The position numbers and the translations under genes are program-made. 64,000 nt of DNA from assembly GCA_965262505.1 (NCBI GenBank), contig CBDHFM010000030.1:3472001-3536000 (forward strand), in the 5' to 3' direction. Source of the DNA: JACPPO01 sp965262505. Its GTDB lineage: Bacteria > Acidobacteriota > Vicinamibacteria > Vicinamibacterales > UBA2999. The notes beneath the pieces are model-generated. The model saw nothing but the letters and a program-made list of their open reading frames with translations, was not told the DNA's origin and did not search any database. Positions 26,879-35,911 of the stretch are shown here, piece after piece; within the stretch, counting starts at the first letter, position 1, and every line of letters begins with the position of its first letter.

Positions 26879-27058
26879 GAGCGGAGTGTACGCGACCTGC
26901 CGGGAGGCGTCACGCGGACGGCGGGATAGGAGCTAGCGGTGGCTGGCCGTTGACGCCGCTTTCGGTCGAGGGCTAGACTACGCGCCTTTCCAAGAGTCAG
27001 ATCTTTCCATCCCTGGGCAAGGGACCGAAGGGCCGGACCTGCTGACGAGAGGACATCG

Positions 27059-28357
27059 ATGCGGACAAGAGCACTGCTACTTACCGGCGTCACACTGGCG
27101 TTCGCAGCCGGGTGCGGGGGCGCGGGCAACCAGGGCCCGACTGAGGAACAGGCGGCCCCGCCCGCCGGATTCGCGGCTGTGCCCTCCGAACTGGGGGGCG
27201 TGGACGCGACGGGTCCGTACGAGGTCGTGGCCGACTGGCCGAAACCGCTGTCGCAGCTTCCCGGTCACGACGACTGGACGTGGGGCGCCACCGAGGGGCT
27301 GTTCGCGGAATCGCCCGATCGGGTGCTTGTCGTGCAGCTCGGCGAGTTGCCTGCCCTCGAGCGGCCGGCCTTGCGCCCGATGCCTGAGATCGGTCCCAGC
27401 CTCTCGTGGCCGCTCAACGGCGTGCCGTACCGCTATGCGTCGCAGGGGGGCTATGCCAGCCCGCCCGGTGGAGGCGGGCCGGGAGCCGATCCGGACGATC
27501 CGGCGGTGCAGTACAGGGGACGCCCGGGCATCGACTCCCGCTGGGAGCATCTGGTCGTGGCCTACAACGCGGCCGGCGACATCGTCGAGGAGTGGACGCA
27601 GTGGGACGACATGCTGCGGCGCCCGCACTCGATTTACATCAGCCCGTGGGACGAGGAGAAACACGTCTGGATCGTGGACGATCACAATCACGTGCTGTAC
27701 AAGTTCACCAACGACGGCGAGCAGCTCGTGCAGACGATCGGCACGAAGGGCGAGAACGGCGCCGATGAGACGCATTTCAACCGGCCCACCTTCATGGCGT
27801 TTCTGCCGGACGGGTCGATGTTCGTCGCCGACGGGTACAACGGCAACCGCGTCGTCAAGCTCGATAGAGACGGCGCGTTCGTCACCGCGTGGGGCGAACT
27901 GGGCGAGCGCGGCAGCGAGACGCGTCCAGGCTACTTCAACACCGTGCATGGCATCGCCGCCGACCCCGAAACGGGATACGTCTATGTCAGCGATCGCTCC
28001 AACCGCCGCATCCAGGTGTTCGACGAGAACGGGACGTTCATCAGGCAGTGGCCCGTGGGCCCGGGGACCAACCTGCAGTTTCTGATCGTTCCAGGCGACC
28101 GATCAGGCGTGTGGGGGTTCACCGACAGGGTCTCCAAGGTCGTGAAGTGGGATTTCGAAGGTCACCTGCTGTACGCCTGGGGAGTCCTCGGCGATGTCCC
28201 CGGTACGTTCCTGAACATGCACGGCGCAACCGTCGATCAGGAGGGCAACCTGTACACGGTCGAGGTTGGCAACGGCAGGGTGCAGAAGTTCAGGCCGCGG
28301 GCAGGCGCCAATCCCGAGTTCCTAGTCAGTCCACCCGTCTATGCGGCGTGGCAGTAG
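27059..28357 (+). CDS. NHL-repeat beta-propeller lipoprotein
   Basis: A 432-residue lipoprotein: the signal peptide ends in the lipobox FAAGC with Cys19. The mature part has NHL-type repeats, seen as DDHNHVLYKFTNDGEQL, VADGYNGNRVVKLDRDG, VSDRSNRRIQVFDENG and TVEVGNGRVQKF, forming a six-bladed propeller. Similar proteins occur near secreted peptidases and oxidoreductases in acidobacteria; the ligand is unknown. The ATG at 27059 has a GAGAGGAC site. TAGACT at about 26975 may be the -10 box. Confidence 0.85.
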   Translation: MRTRALLLTGVTLAFAAGCGGAGNQGPTEEQAAPPAGFAAVPSELGGVDATGPYEVVADWPKPLSQLPGHDDWTWGATEGLFAESPDRVLVVQLGELPALERPALRPMPEIGPSLSWPLNGVPYRYASQGGYASPPGGGGPGADPDDPAVQYRGRPGIDSRWEHLVVAYNAAGDIVEEWTQWDDMLRRPHSIYISPWDEEKHVWIVDDHNHVLYKFTNDGEQLVQTIGTKGENGADETHFNRPTFMAFLPDGSMFVADGYNGNRVVKLDRDGAFVTAWGELGERGSETRPGYFNTVHGIAADPETGYVYVSDRSNRRIQVFDENGTFIRQWPVGPGTNLQFLIVPGDRSGVWGFTDRVSKVVKWDFEGHLLYAWGVLGDVPGTFLNMHGATVDQEGNLYTVEVGNGRVQKFRPRAGANPEFLVSPPVYAAWQ

Positions 28358-28422
28358 GCGGTCTCTGAACGTCTTTCGGCTGTGAAGGGCGGCGGTGCCG
28401 TGAACGCCGCTCGACACCGGGC

Positions 28423-31011
28423 TCAGGGCGCAAGCGTCAGCGTGTGCAGTGCGGGGCCGGGCAGAAAGGGCGTCGGGTCTCCGTTCACCCAGGCGGCGTG
28501 GGAGTTGGCGTAGAACGGTGACAGCGGATGCCCGCTCTGGCCGGTCGGCATGTGCATGATGCCGTCGGCCTCGCGCCCCGGGGACACCACCATGCGCTCC
28601 GACGCGCCCTGGGCACCAGAGTGCATGCGCGGCGTATAGAAATCGCCCGGCAGCGCCGCCGCCGGCATGTCGAGCCAGCGGCCGATGAACGGCACGGCGC
28701 CCGACAGCGGATGCCGGTACGCGGTGACGTTGTACTCGGACCAGACCCGGTCGCGCAGGTCGCCTCTTCGGAGATCGCCACTGCGATCGCGCATCGCCTG
28801 CTCGATGGTCGCGTCGACCGCATCGAGCAGCATCTCCGTCCATGTCGCATACTGCGGGTCGAGCAGATGCTGCGGCTGCTCGGTCACGAGCTTCCAGATC
28901 GGGGTGTCGCGGCGCCGCACTTCCGTGTAATCGAACGACGGGTCTGCTTCGTAGCACTCCGCGAGCACGAAGGCGATGACGCGCGCGGAGGCGACCGCCC
29001 GGAACTCGCGCGTCAAGCGGTATGCCGCGGAGTCAGGCGCCGCATGGCCCGACCAGCCTGATTCGAGGATCGCTTTCAACATCGCGCGTTGCGGGTCGTC
29101 ATCGATTGCCTCACGCGTCAGGAGGCTGAGAAGGAGATCGCGCCAGCGCGACAGAAACTCCGCACTCGTGTCGAGCTGGATGTCGAGGAGGTCGCGGGCG
29201 GTGAAGCGGTCACGCGCGGCCAGCCGATCGCGAATGATTCGCGCCCGCGATCCGATCTCGTAGCTGCCGTCGCCAAGCTTTGCCAGCATCTCCCCATCGA
29301 CGACCCGCGCGTTTGCCGTCCAGATGCGGCCGTCCGGCGGATCGACGACGCGAGGATACTCGGCGTCCGTCAGCCAGCCGTCCCACCCCCGCGCCCCATC
29401 GGACCAGGAGGCGGGAATCTGGCCGTCAAGGCCGTGTCGCCGCGGAATCGATCCGTACACGCTCCAGCCGATACTGCCGGACCGGTCGGCAACGACCAGG
29501 TTCTGACCCGGCGTGCCAAGGCCGTTGGCCTCGTCTAACGCCTCGTCAATAGTCCGCGCGGATTCCAGCGGCGTGAGCGACGCGGCCAGTTGCTCGGCCG
29601 AATGCGCGACCCACCGGTAGGCACGCGGTCGTCCACGATAATCCGGCTCCAGCACGGGGCCCCAGATTGTCCAGAGCACCGGCTGGCGCTCGGGGGGCTG
29701 CCCGGCGACCTCGATAACTTCGTCATGCCGCTCGAACGTGCGCCACCCCTGCGGCGTCAGATAGGCGTCCGGCCGGGCCGGATCGACGTCGAGCAGGACG
29801 ATATCGCTCCAGTCGGCGTAGGTGTTGGTGAATCCCCACGCGACGTGCGTGTTGCTGCCGACAACGACCGCCGGCACGCCGGGCAGCGTGACGCCGCTGA
29901 TCTGGCTCGGCCCTTCAGGACTCGACGGATCGGACCACTCCAGCGATGCGCGGTACCATGTATTCGGCACGCGGATGCCAAGGTGCATGTCGTTGGCGAC
30001 GAGCGCTCCGCCGTCCGCGGAGAGGCGCCCGGACACGGCGAAGCCGTTGCTGCCGGCGGCGGCCGCCTCGCGCCCGCCATTCTCAAAGCCCAGAGCCGAA
30101 GGCCTAGAGACGGTTCCATAACCTCCAGGCGGGTCCTGGCCGCGGACAGCCCCGTTCGTGCTCGGCGCCACAAGCATCTGTAACGGGGGAGGCGCCTGCG
30201 GCGCGAACGGGGCGGCCCCGTCCGCGGCCACCCGCGACGAGGTCATGAAACCGCCCTCACGAGTCGAGCGCTGCCGCCTACTCATGCGCGTCGCGCGAAG
30301 GTTGTACACGTCCGGTCCTGGAATGGGCGGGGCGGCGAAGGCGTCACCGACCAGCGGCGCGTCCCATTCCGAGCCTCGCGGCACGAGGAAGTCGAACATC
30401 GCTTGTGGCAGCAAGTCGTGCATGGTCGCCAATGCGGCCTCGTACTCGCCGTCGGAATCCTGCAGCGTGACGAACATCGAGAGCACAACCAGCAGCGTGT
30501 CGTCGGGCGTCCACGAAACCGGCGCCTGTCGTAGCAGCAGATATTCAAATGGGGGAGTGCCGAGCGCCTGGAGGCCGGCGTTCACGCCGTCCGCGTAGGC
30601 GTCGAGAATCGCCCGGTCGCGGGCACCGAGGAGCGAGACGGCACGTCGAGCTTCGGCGCGGAATCGATGGATGCGCATCTCGCGGTCGAGCGCGACCGCC
30701 CGGGCGCCGACCAGCGCCGCCAGTTCCCCGGCCGCGCGCCGGCGGGCGAGATCCATCTGGAAGAAGCGGTCCTGGGCGTGCAGAAACCCCGTGGCCCGGG
30801 CCACGTCCACGCGGGTGGCTCCGCGGACGGTCGGGATGCCGAGGCCATCCCGGGTGATTTCCACCGGCGCCGAGAGGCCCCGCAGCTGTCGCTCGCCCTC
30901 GACTTGCGGAAGGCTGCCGCGCAGCTGCGCACGAGCCCACACCGCACCGGACGCGGCCGCCAGCAGCAGCGCGGCCAGCACGAGGATCACGACCCGGACC
31001 AGCCGCCGCAT
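28423..31011 (-). CDS. Penicillin acylase family amidohydrolase with MITE-derived spacer segment
   Basis: An 862-residue Ntn-hydrolase precursor with an N-terminal membrane or signal segment (about residues 1-27). The alpha part shows GIPTVRGATRVDVARATGFLHAQDRFFQMD. The nucleophile is Ser321 in GSNGFAVSG, followed by LVANDMHLGIRVPNTWY, typical of the beta-subunit start. Members cut themselves before this Ser and discard a spacer. A 151-bp MITE plus its TA duplication (153 bp, 51 codons) sits in frame at about residues 252-302, that is, in the spacer. The enzyme may therefore still mature. Substrates are likely acylated amides (N-acyl homoserine lactones or amino acids). A TAAGAT hexamer 11 nt upstream suggests a leaderless transcript. 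Confidence 0.88.
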   Translation of the reverse strand: MRRLVRVVILVLAALLLAAASGAVWARAQLRGSLPQVEGERQLRGLSAPVEITRDGLGIPTVRGATRVDVARATGFLHAQDRFFQMDLARRRAAGELAALVGARAVALDREMRIHRFRAEARRAVSLLGARDRAILDAYADGVNAGLQALGTPPFEYLLLRQAPVSWTPDDTLLVVLSMFVTLQDSDGEYEAALATMHDLLPQAMFDFLVPRGSEWDAPLVGDAFAAPPIPGPDVYNLRATRMSRRQRSTREGGFMTSSRVAADGAAPFAPQAPPPLQMLVAPSTNGAVRGQDPPGGYGTVSRPSALGFENGGREAAAAGSNGFAVSGRLSADGGALVANDMHLGIRVPNTWYRASLEWSDPSSPEGPSQISGVTLPGVPAVVVGSNTHVAWGFTNTYADWSDIVLLDVDPARPDAYLTPQGWRTFERHDEVIEVAGQPPERQPVLWTIWGPVLEPDYRGRPRAYRWVAHSAEQLAASLTPLESARTIDEALDEANGLGTPGQNLVVADRSGSIGWSVYGSIPRRHGLDGQIPASWSDGARGWDGWLTDAEYPRVVDPPDGRIWTANARVVDGEMLAKLGDGSYEIGSRARIIRDRLAARDRFTARDLLDIQLDTSAEFLSRWRDLLLSLLTREAIDDDPQRAMLKAILESGWSGHAAPDSAAYRLTREFRAVASARVIAFVLAECYEADPSFDYTEVRRRDTPIWKLVTEQPQHLLDPQYATWTEMLLDAVDATIEQAMRDRSGDLRRGDLRDRVWSEYNVTAYRHPLSGAVPFIGRWLDMPAAALPGDFYTPRMHSGAQGASERMVVSPGREADGIMHMPTGQSGHPLSPFYANSHAAWVNGDPTPFLPGPALHTLTLAP
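30107..30257 (-). repeat. MITE-like palindromic repeat, copy 4 (inside the penicillin acylase gene)
   Basis: A 151-bp copy with left end GAGACGGTTCCATAACCTC and right end GAGGTCATGAAACCGCCCTC. It is flanked by TA at 30105-30106 and by CA at 30258-30259, probably a mutated TA. On the gene's strand it reads through with no stop as GGFMTSSRVAADGAAPFAPQ and further residues. Confidence 0.9.
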
Positions 31012-31088
31012 AATGTGAGTCCATCTTAGCTGCATCGCACAGGAGAGCAGGAACCAAGGGCCAAAAGTCAAAGATCAAACGTCAAAGG

Positions 31089-31094
31089 TACAAT
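31089..31094 (+). promoter_or_regulatory. -10 hexamer TACAAT of the FAD oxidoreductase-bshB1-bshA operon
   Basis: TACAAT at 31089-31094 is 8 nt from the ATG at 31103, and there is no ribosome site. Transcription would start at about the ATG, so the operon message is probably leaderless. The -35 region (GTCAAA around 31067) is weak. Confidence 0.45.
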
Positions 31095-31102
31095 CGTCGC
31101 TC

Positions 31103-32314
31103 ATGCCCACACGTTACGGTTCCTCTCCCTGGATTCACTCGCTGGCATCCCCCCGGCCTGCCTACCCGCGCTTTCGTGGTGACCGTGCCGCTGATGTCGT
31201 CGTCATCGGCGCCGGCATCACCGGATGCGCCGTCGCCTACGCCTGCGCCGTGGCGGGCCTCGACACGCTTGTCCTGGAAGCCGAGCGGATCGGCCAAGGA
31301 GGCACCGGTCGCGGCGCCGGGTGGCTGGCGGCGGATCCCGGACCTTCGTTTCGTGATGTCGTTGCCGCCCATGGCCTGCGCGATGCGCGCCACGTCTTCG
31401 AGGCCTGGCGACGCGGGGCGATCGAAGGGGCCGCGCTGCTGCGCCGCCTCCGCATTAGTTGCCAGCTGGCGCCCCGGGATGCCCTGCTCGTGGCCCGCGG
31501 CGACGACGCGCGCCATCTACGTCGCGAATTCGACGCGCGCAGCGCCGCCGGGCTCAAGCTCGCGTGGCAGACCCCGAAGCAGCTGTACACGAAGATGAAA
31601 CTCGACGCGGCCGGCGGCATCAGGTTGAAAGACGGCTTCACGCTGGATCCGTATCGTGCCTGTCTGGGATTGGCAACCGCCGCCGCTCGCCGTGGCGCCG
31701 CCTGTTTCGAACAGTCGCCTGTAAAAAAGGTCCGCTTTACTCGCAAGCATGCCGACGTTGTCACGGCGCATGGCACGATCCGCGCCGGCGCGGTGGTCGT
31801 CACGACCGGCGGCGCCACCGCCGAGTTCAAGCCGCTGCGGCGGCACCTCAAGCGGCGGGAAACCTACTTTGCCATGACGGAGCCGGTGCCCACAGGTGTG
31901 CGGAAGCAGCTCGGCGACCCGGCGCTCGTCCTGGCCGACCTGATGGCACCGCCTCATCGGATCCGGTGGGCTCCCGGCGATCGCCTGCTCGTCGGCGGCG
32001 CGGACCAGGGCGAGACCCCGCTCAAGACCAGGCCCGCTGTGCTCGTGCAACGCACCGGGCAGCTCATGTATCAGCTCCTCACGATGTATCCGGCGATCTC
32101 AGGTCTTCGGCCGGAGTACGGGTGGGAAGCCTCCTATGGCGAAGCGTCGGACGGCCTGATGTACATCGGCGCGCATCGCAACTACCCGCACCACCTGTTT
32201 GCCCTTGGCGGGTCGGGCAGCGTCGCCGGCGCCTTCGTGGCGTCGCGAATTCTGCTGCAAGCGTTGCGGGGCGGCTCGGACAAGGCCGACGAGGTGTTCG
32301 GTTGGACGAGATGA
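31103..32314 (+). CDS. FAD-dependent oxidoreductase (DAO / glycine oxidase-like)
   Basis: A 403-residue flavoprotein of the D-amino-acid oxidase fold. The N-terminal dinucleotide site is DVVVIGAGITGCAVAYACA (about residues 31-49), followed by VLEAERIGQGGTGRGAGWL, and the C-terminal FAD contact by FALGGSGSVAGAFVASRIL. Its stop overlaps the start of bshB1 (ATGA), making it the first gene of a coupled three-gene operon with bacillithiol genes. The substrate is unknown. The tight coupling hints at a role in thiol or amino-acid metabolism, which is inference. Confidence 0.85.
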   Translation: MPTRYGSSPWIHSLASPRPAYPRFRGDRAADVVVIGAGITGCAVAYACAVAGLDTLVLEAERIGQGGTGRGAGWLAADPGPSFRDVVAAHGLRDARHVFEAWRRGAIEGAALLRRLRISCQLAPRDALLVARGDDARHLRREFDARSAAGLKLAWQTPKQLYTKMKLDAAGGIRLKDGFTLDPYRACLGLATAAARRGAACFEQSPVKKVRFTRKHADVVTAHGTIRAGAVVVTTGGATAEFKPLRRHLKRRETYFAMTEPVPTGVRKQLGDPALVLADLMAPPHRIRWAPGDRLLVGGADQGETPLKTRPAVLVQRTGQLMYQLLTMYPAISGLRPEYGWEASYGEASDGLMYIGAHRNYPHHLFALGGSGSVAGAFVASRILLQALRGGSDKADEVFGWTR

Positions 32315-33060
32315 CGCCGGCCCTGGAGGCCGTCGATGTGCTTGCATTCGGCCCTCACCCGGACGACATCGAAATCGGCATCGGCGCAACGCCGGCCAAG
32401 CACGCGTCGCTCGGGCACCGGGTCGGTCTGTGTGATCTGACCGGCGGCGAGATGGGGAGCAACGGCACGGTCGCAGAGCGGCTGGTCGAGGCCGAGGCCG
32501 CACGCGACGTGCTCGGTGCGCTCTGGCGGACCAACCTGCGGCTGCCCGATCGCGCCATCGGCAGCGATCCTGTCCACATCCGTCGCGTCGCCGAAGTCGT
32601 GCGGCGGGCGCGACCCCGGGTCGTGGCGCTGCCCTACTGGTCCGACCGGCATCCGGATCACGCGGCTGCCAGTCATCTGGTAGCCGAGGCGGTGTTCAAC
32701 GCCGGCCTGCGCCGCTATCCGGCCGAGGGCGATGCCTGGAAGCCGGAAGTCTCCTGCTACTACTTCATCAACGATTCCGTCGCGCCGTCGTTCGTGATCG
32801 ATGTCAGCGACCACTACGAGACGAAGCGGCGCGCCCTTGCGTGCCATGCGAGCCAGTTCCGGCCCGCGGGCAGCGACGCCGTGGCGACGCGACTGACGAC
32901 CGTGCGGTTCCAGCAGCTAATTGAGAGCCGCGACGCGCAATTCGGGGCGCAGGCCGGCTTTGCGTTTGCCGAAGGGTGTGTCGTTCGTCAGCCGGTGGTG
33001 CGGACCTATCTGCTGGCGGATCTGGTGCCCGCCCTGCTTCCCGACGGCGGCCGCCGTTGA
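32311..33060 (+). CDS. bshB1: Bacillithiol biosynthesis deacetylase BshB1
   Basis: A 249-residue zinc-dependent deacetylase of the LmbE/PIG-L family. It has VDVLAFGPHPDDIEIGIGAT (zinc-binding HPDD), GLCDLTGGEMGSNGT, YWSDRHPDHAAASHLV (third ligand) and KRRALACHASQF. BshB removes acetate from GlcNAc-malate in bacillithiol synthesis. It lies between the FAD oxidoreductase and bshA with 4-nt overlaps on both sides (ATGA and TTGA), which supports the assignment over other PIG-L deacetylases. Confidence 0.9.
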   Translation: MTPALEAVDVLAFGPHPDDIEIGIGATPAKHASLGHRVGLCDLTGGEMGSNGTVAERLVEAEAARDVLGALWRTNLRLPDRAIGSDPVHIRRVAEVVRRARPRVVALPYWSDRHPDHAAASHLVAEAVFNAGLRRYPAEGDAWKPEVSCYYFINDSVAPSFVIDVSDHYETKRRALACHASQFRPAGSDAVATRLTTVRFQQLIESRDAQFGAQAGFAFAEGCVVRQPVVRTYLLADLVPALLPDGGRR

Positions 33061-34187
33061 ATATCGGTCTCGTCTGTTACGCGTCGGTCGGGGGCAGCGG
33101 CATCGTCGCCACCGAGCTTGGCAAGGCGCTGGCGCGCCACGGGCATCAGGTGCACTTCATCAGCACCGAAATGCCGTTTCGGTTCGGGGAATTCCAGGCG
33201 GGTCTGGCGTTCCACCAGGTGCTGTCGCCGACCTATCCCCTGTTTCGCGAGCCGCAGTACCTGCTGTCGCTGTCCAACAAGATCGTGCAGGTGGCCCGCG
33301 AGTTCCGTCTCGACGTCATCCACGCGCACTATGCGGTTCCGCACGCGACCGCGGCGTTTCTGTCACGGCAGGTGCTCGCGTCGAGCGGCTCGGCGCCACG
33401 CGTCGTCACCACGCTCCACGGCACCGACATCACGCTGGTTGGCAACGATCCGTCGTATTCCCAGATTGTCGCCTTCTCCATCGAACAATCCGATCGCGTC
33501 ACCGCCGTGTCGGAGAGCCTCCGGGCGGCCACCTGCGCGGAGCTTGGCGTGACCCGCGACATCGCCGTCATCCCGAATTTTCTGGATTGCGGCCTGCATC
33601 GCCGCCACGCCGCGCCCGAGTTGCGGCGGCGTTTCGGCGGCGACGATCCTGGCGTGAAGATCGTGACGCACGTGTCTAACTTTCGGCCCGTCAAGCGCGT
33701 CGAGGCGGTGCTCGCGATTTTCGACCGTATTCGCAAGACCGTTCGCGCGAGGCTCCTGCTCGTCGGCGACGGACCTGAACTGGGGACGGCCTACCGCGTC
33801 GCACGTGAACTCGGCATCTCCGACCTGATCGACGTCGTGGGTGCTCAGGAGGAAGTCGTGCCGCTGCTCTCCGTGAGCGATCTCTTCCTGCTTCCCTCCG
33901 CGCAGGAAAGTTTCGGGCTGGCCGCGTTGGAGGCCATGGCATGCGAGGTGCCCGTCGTCGCCTCACGCGTCGGTGGGTTGCCTGAGGTCATCGAGCACGG
34001 GGTCAGCGGCTACCTGCACCCGCCGGACGCGCTGGACGAGATGGCCGAGAGCGCCATCGGCCTGCTCACCGATGCTGCGCGGCACCAGAGCGTAGCGACG
34101 GCCGCCTGCCAGCGGGTGCGCCAGCAGTTCTGCGCCGACCGTGTCGTCCCGATGTACGAGGCGTGCTACCGCGAACTCGTTGGCTAG
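33057..34187 (+). CDS. bshA: N-acetyl-alpha-D-glucosaminyl L-malate synthase BshA
   Basis: A 376-residue GT4-family glycosyltransferase that joins GlcNAc to L-malate, the first step of bacillithiol synthesis. It begins LNIGLVCYASVGGSGIVATE (BshA-specific) from a TTG that overlaps the bshB1 stop. Also seen are VTTLHGTDITLVG, VTHVSNFRPVKR and the sugar-nucleotide site LLPSAQESFGLAALEAMAC. The cysteine-adding enzyme BshC is not in this window. Confidence 0.93.
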   Translation: MNIGLVCYASVGGSGIVATELGKALARHGHQVHFISTEMPFRFGEFQAGLAFHQVLSPTYPLFREPQYLLSLSNKIVQVAREFRLDVIHAHYAVPHATAAFLSRQVLASSGSAPRVVTTLHGTDITLVGNDPSYSQIVAFSIEQSDRVTAVSESLRAATCAELGVTRDIAVIPNFLDCGLHRRHAAPELRRRFGGDDPGVKIVTHVSNFRPVKRVEAVLAIFDRIRKTVRARLLLVGDGPELGTAYRVARELGISDLIDVVGAQEEVVPLLSVSDLFLLPSAQESFGLAALEAMACEVPVVASRVGGLPEVIEHGVSGYLHPPDALDEMAESAIGLLTDAARHQSVATAACQRVRQQFCADRVVPMYEACYRELVG

Positions 34188-34208
34188 CTGTGAGTCAGGA
34201 GTTCGCGG

Positions 34209-34754
34209 TCAGGAGAAAGGCGCGAGCTTCTTGAACGTCGCCAGGACCCAGCGGTAGCCATCCGGATCCGTCACCATGGCCACCCGATCGCCCCAAGGCT
34301 TGTCTTCGGCCTCGTCTACGCCCGCGCCGGCCTGCCTGGCCTGGGACAAGGCCTGGTCGACGTCGGCGACGTAGGTATAGAGCGCAGCGGCGCCGCTCGT
34401 GGCCGTCGTGACGTCGCCCTTCCGAATCAGCACCACCACCGCATCGCCATGCCGCATCTCTCCGTACCGCAGCTGGCCGTCGACGTCAGCCAGTACAACA
34501 CCCCGCGAGAAGCCGAACGCCCGTTGGAGAAAGTCCATCGACGCCGTCACGTTGGCGACGGCCAGGTAGCTGCTGATCGGGTGCATGCCGGGGGCGAGGC
34601 CGCTGTCGACGCGGTGGGTCGGTCGCGCGCGGGCCGGCCGCGTGCCACGGCGACGGCCGCGCGACGAGAGCTTCGACGGGGGCTTCGACGACGGCTTTGT
34701 AGTGACGGGCCGCCGCCCTCGGCGGGGTGCTGGAGTTTTTCTCTTGGCGCTCAT
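34209..34754 (-). CDS. VOC-family (glyoxalase-like) protein with basic N-terminal tail
   Basis: A 181-residue protein. Residues of about 58-178 form one glyoxalase/bleomycin-resistance-type domain (ISSYLAVANVTASMDFLQRA, TDPDGYRWVLATF), close to PhnB-like members. The first 55 residues are very basic and rich in Lys, Arg and Pro (KRKTPAPRRGRRPVTTKPSS), unusual for the family, and may bind nucleic acid or be a start overcall. An internal ATG before HPISSYL (about 34586) is an alternative start. The substrate is unknown. Confidence 0.8.
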   Translation of the reverse strand: MSAKRKTPAPRRGRRPVTTKPSSKPPSKLSSRGRRRGTRPARARPTHRVDSGLAPGMHPISSYLAVANVTASMDFLQRAFGFSRGVVLADVDGQLRYGEMRHGDAVVVLIRKGDVTTATSGAAALYTYVADVDQALSQARQAGAGVDEAEDKPWGDRVAMVTDPDGYRWVLATFKKLAPFS

Positions 34755-34873
34755 CTTGAGTAGGCAGTGGGTAACTTCGTGATTCGCGAATAGGATACAG
34801 TTTCACGAGACCAATTTGACTGACCTTTGCCTTTAGCCCGTGCTCTTCGTATCATGAACTGGAGGTCCAACAC

Positions 34874-35566
34874 ATGACGCGTTTGATTGCAGCGGCTTTC
34901 GCCATGGCGGTTCTGACCGGTATCCCTGCCGCGACTCTCGCGCAGCAGTCGGATGAATCGGATGAAGCCAGACGAGTGCGCGAGGCGGCGGTCGTCTTCG
35001 GCGAAATCATGACGGCGGAAGACGACGCTATTCCACGGGCGCTGCTCGGTGATGCCGAGGGGATTGCCATATTTCCCGGCACGCTGCGTGCGGGCTTTAT
35101 TTTCGGCGGAATGCGAGGCCGCGGCATCCTCAGTGCCCGGACCGAAAGCGGCTGGTCCGCGCCGGCGTTCATGACCCTCACGGGAGGCAGCTTTGGCCTG
35201 CAGATCGGGGGGCAGGCGGTCGATCTGATCCTCGTTATCAACAACCGGCGCGGCCTCGAGAACCTCGTCTCCAATCAATTCAAGCTGGGCGCGGACGCGG
35301 CCGTGGCGGCGGGACCTCTCGGGCGCGAGGCCGAGGCGTCCACCGACCTGCAGTTGCGGGCGCAGATTCTCAGCTACTCCCGCGCGCGCGGCCTGTTCGC
35401 CGGCGTCACCGTCAACGGCAGCACTGTCCGTCAGGATCAGGACGCGAATGAACGCTTTTACGGCCAGCGGCTGGAGACGCAGCAGATCGTCTTCGGGTCC
35501 ACGCCCGTGGAACACCCCACGCCCGTGGATATCTGGCTCCAGACGCTCGACCGCTGGGCGAATTAG
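34874..35566 (+). CDS. SYLF-domain (Ysc84-like) lipid-binding exported protein
   Basis: A 230-residue protein with a signal peptide ending ATLAQQ. The remainder is a SYLF domain: IPRALLGDAEGIAIFPG, GGMRGRGILSART, GWSAPAFMTLTGGSFGLQIG, DLILVINNRRGLENL and GLFAGVTVNGSTV. SYLF domains bind phosphoinositide-like or other lipids; the bacterial versions are periplasmic and uncharacterised. A GGAGG site precedes the ATG. Confidence 0.9.
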   Translation: MTRLIAAAFAMAVLTGIPAATLAQQSDESDEARRVREAAVVFGEIMTAEDDAIPRALLGDAEGIAIFPGTLRAGFIFGGMRGRGILSARTESGWSAPAFMTLTGGSFGLQIGGQAVDLILVINNRRGLENLVSNQFKLGADAAVAAGPLGREAEASTDLQLRAQILSYSRARGLFAGVTVNGSTVRQDQDANERFYGQRLETQQIVFGSTPVEHPTPVDIWLQTLDRWAN

Positions 35567-35911
35567 TTCCGTTGTTCCCGCCGCTGCGGGCCTGCCCTCG
35601 TCCGGCGTCCGGCTCCGCCCGGCAGGAAATCGACCTCCGCTCGAATTCTGCCGCTCCCGCCGCGAGTAGTGCCTTTCTCGAACGCCAGCCGGCGCGGCAT
35701 ACACCGGCAGGGGTCATTCTCTCGTCACGGATCGCGCAGACCGAACTCGCGACGAGGAATCGCTCCGGCCGATTTCCGGCTTCGCAGTGACGCGCCGGGC
35801 TCCGAACGGCCGCCAGACAAGGTCAGGCCAGCAGCCGCGGAGCGCGACTGGCAGGTCAACCCTCCACGGCTACACATCCCGCCGCCCGAAGCTTGGAAGG
35901 CGTAGCGTGAG
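35567..35911. other. Intergenic stretch with no gene seen
   Basis: About 345 bp between the SYLF gene and the 3' end of the kinase pseudogene on the other strand. It is GC-rich with several short self-complementary runs (for example CCGGCGTCCGGCTCCGCCCGG). I see no plausible gene, RNA or mobile element in it. Confidence 0.4.
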
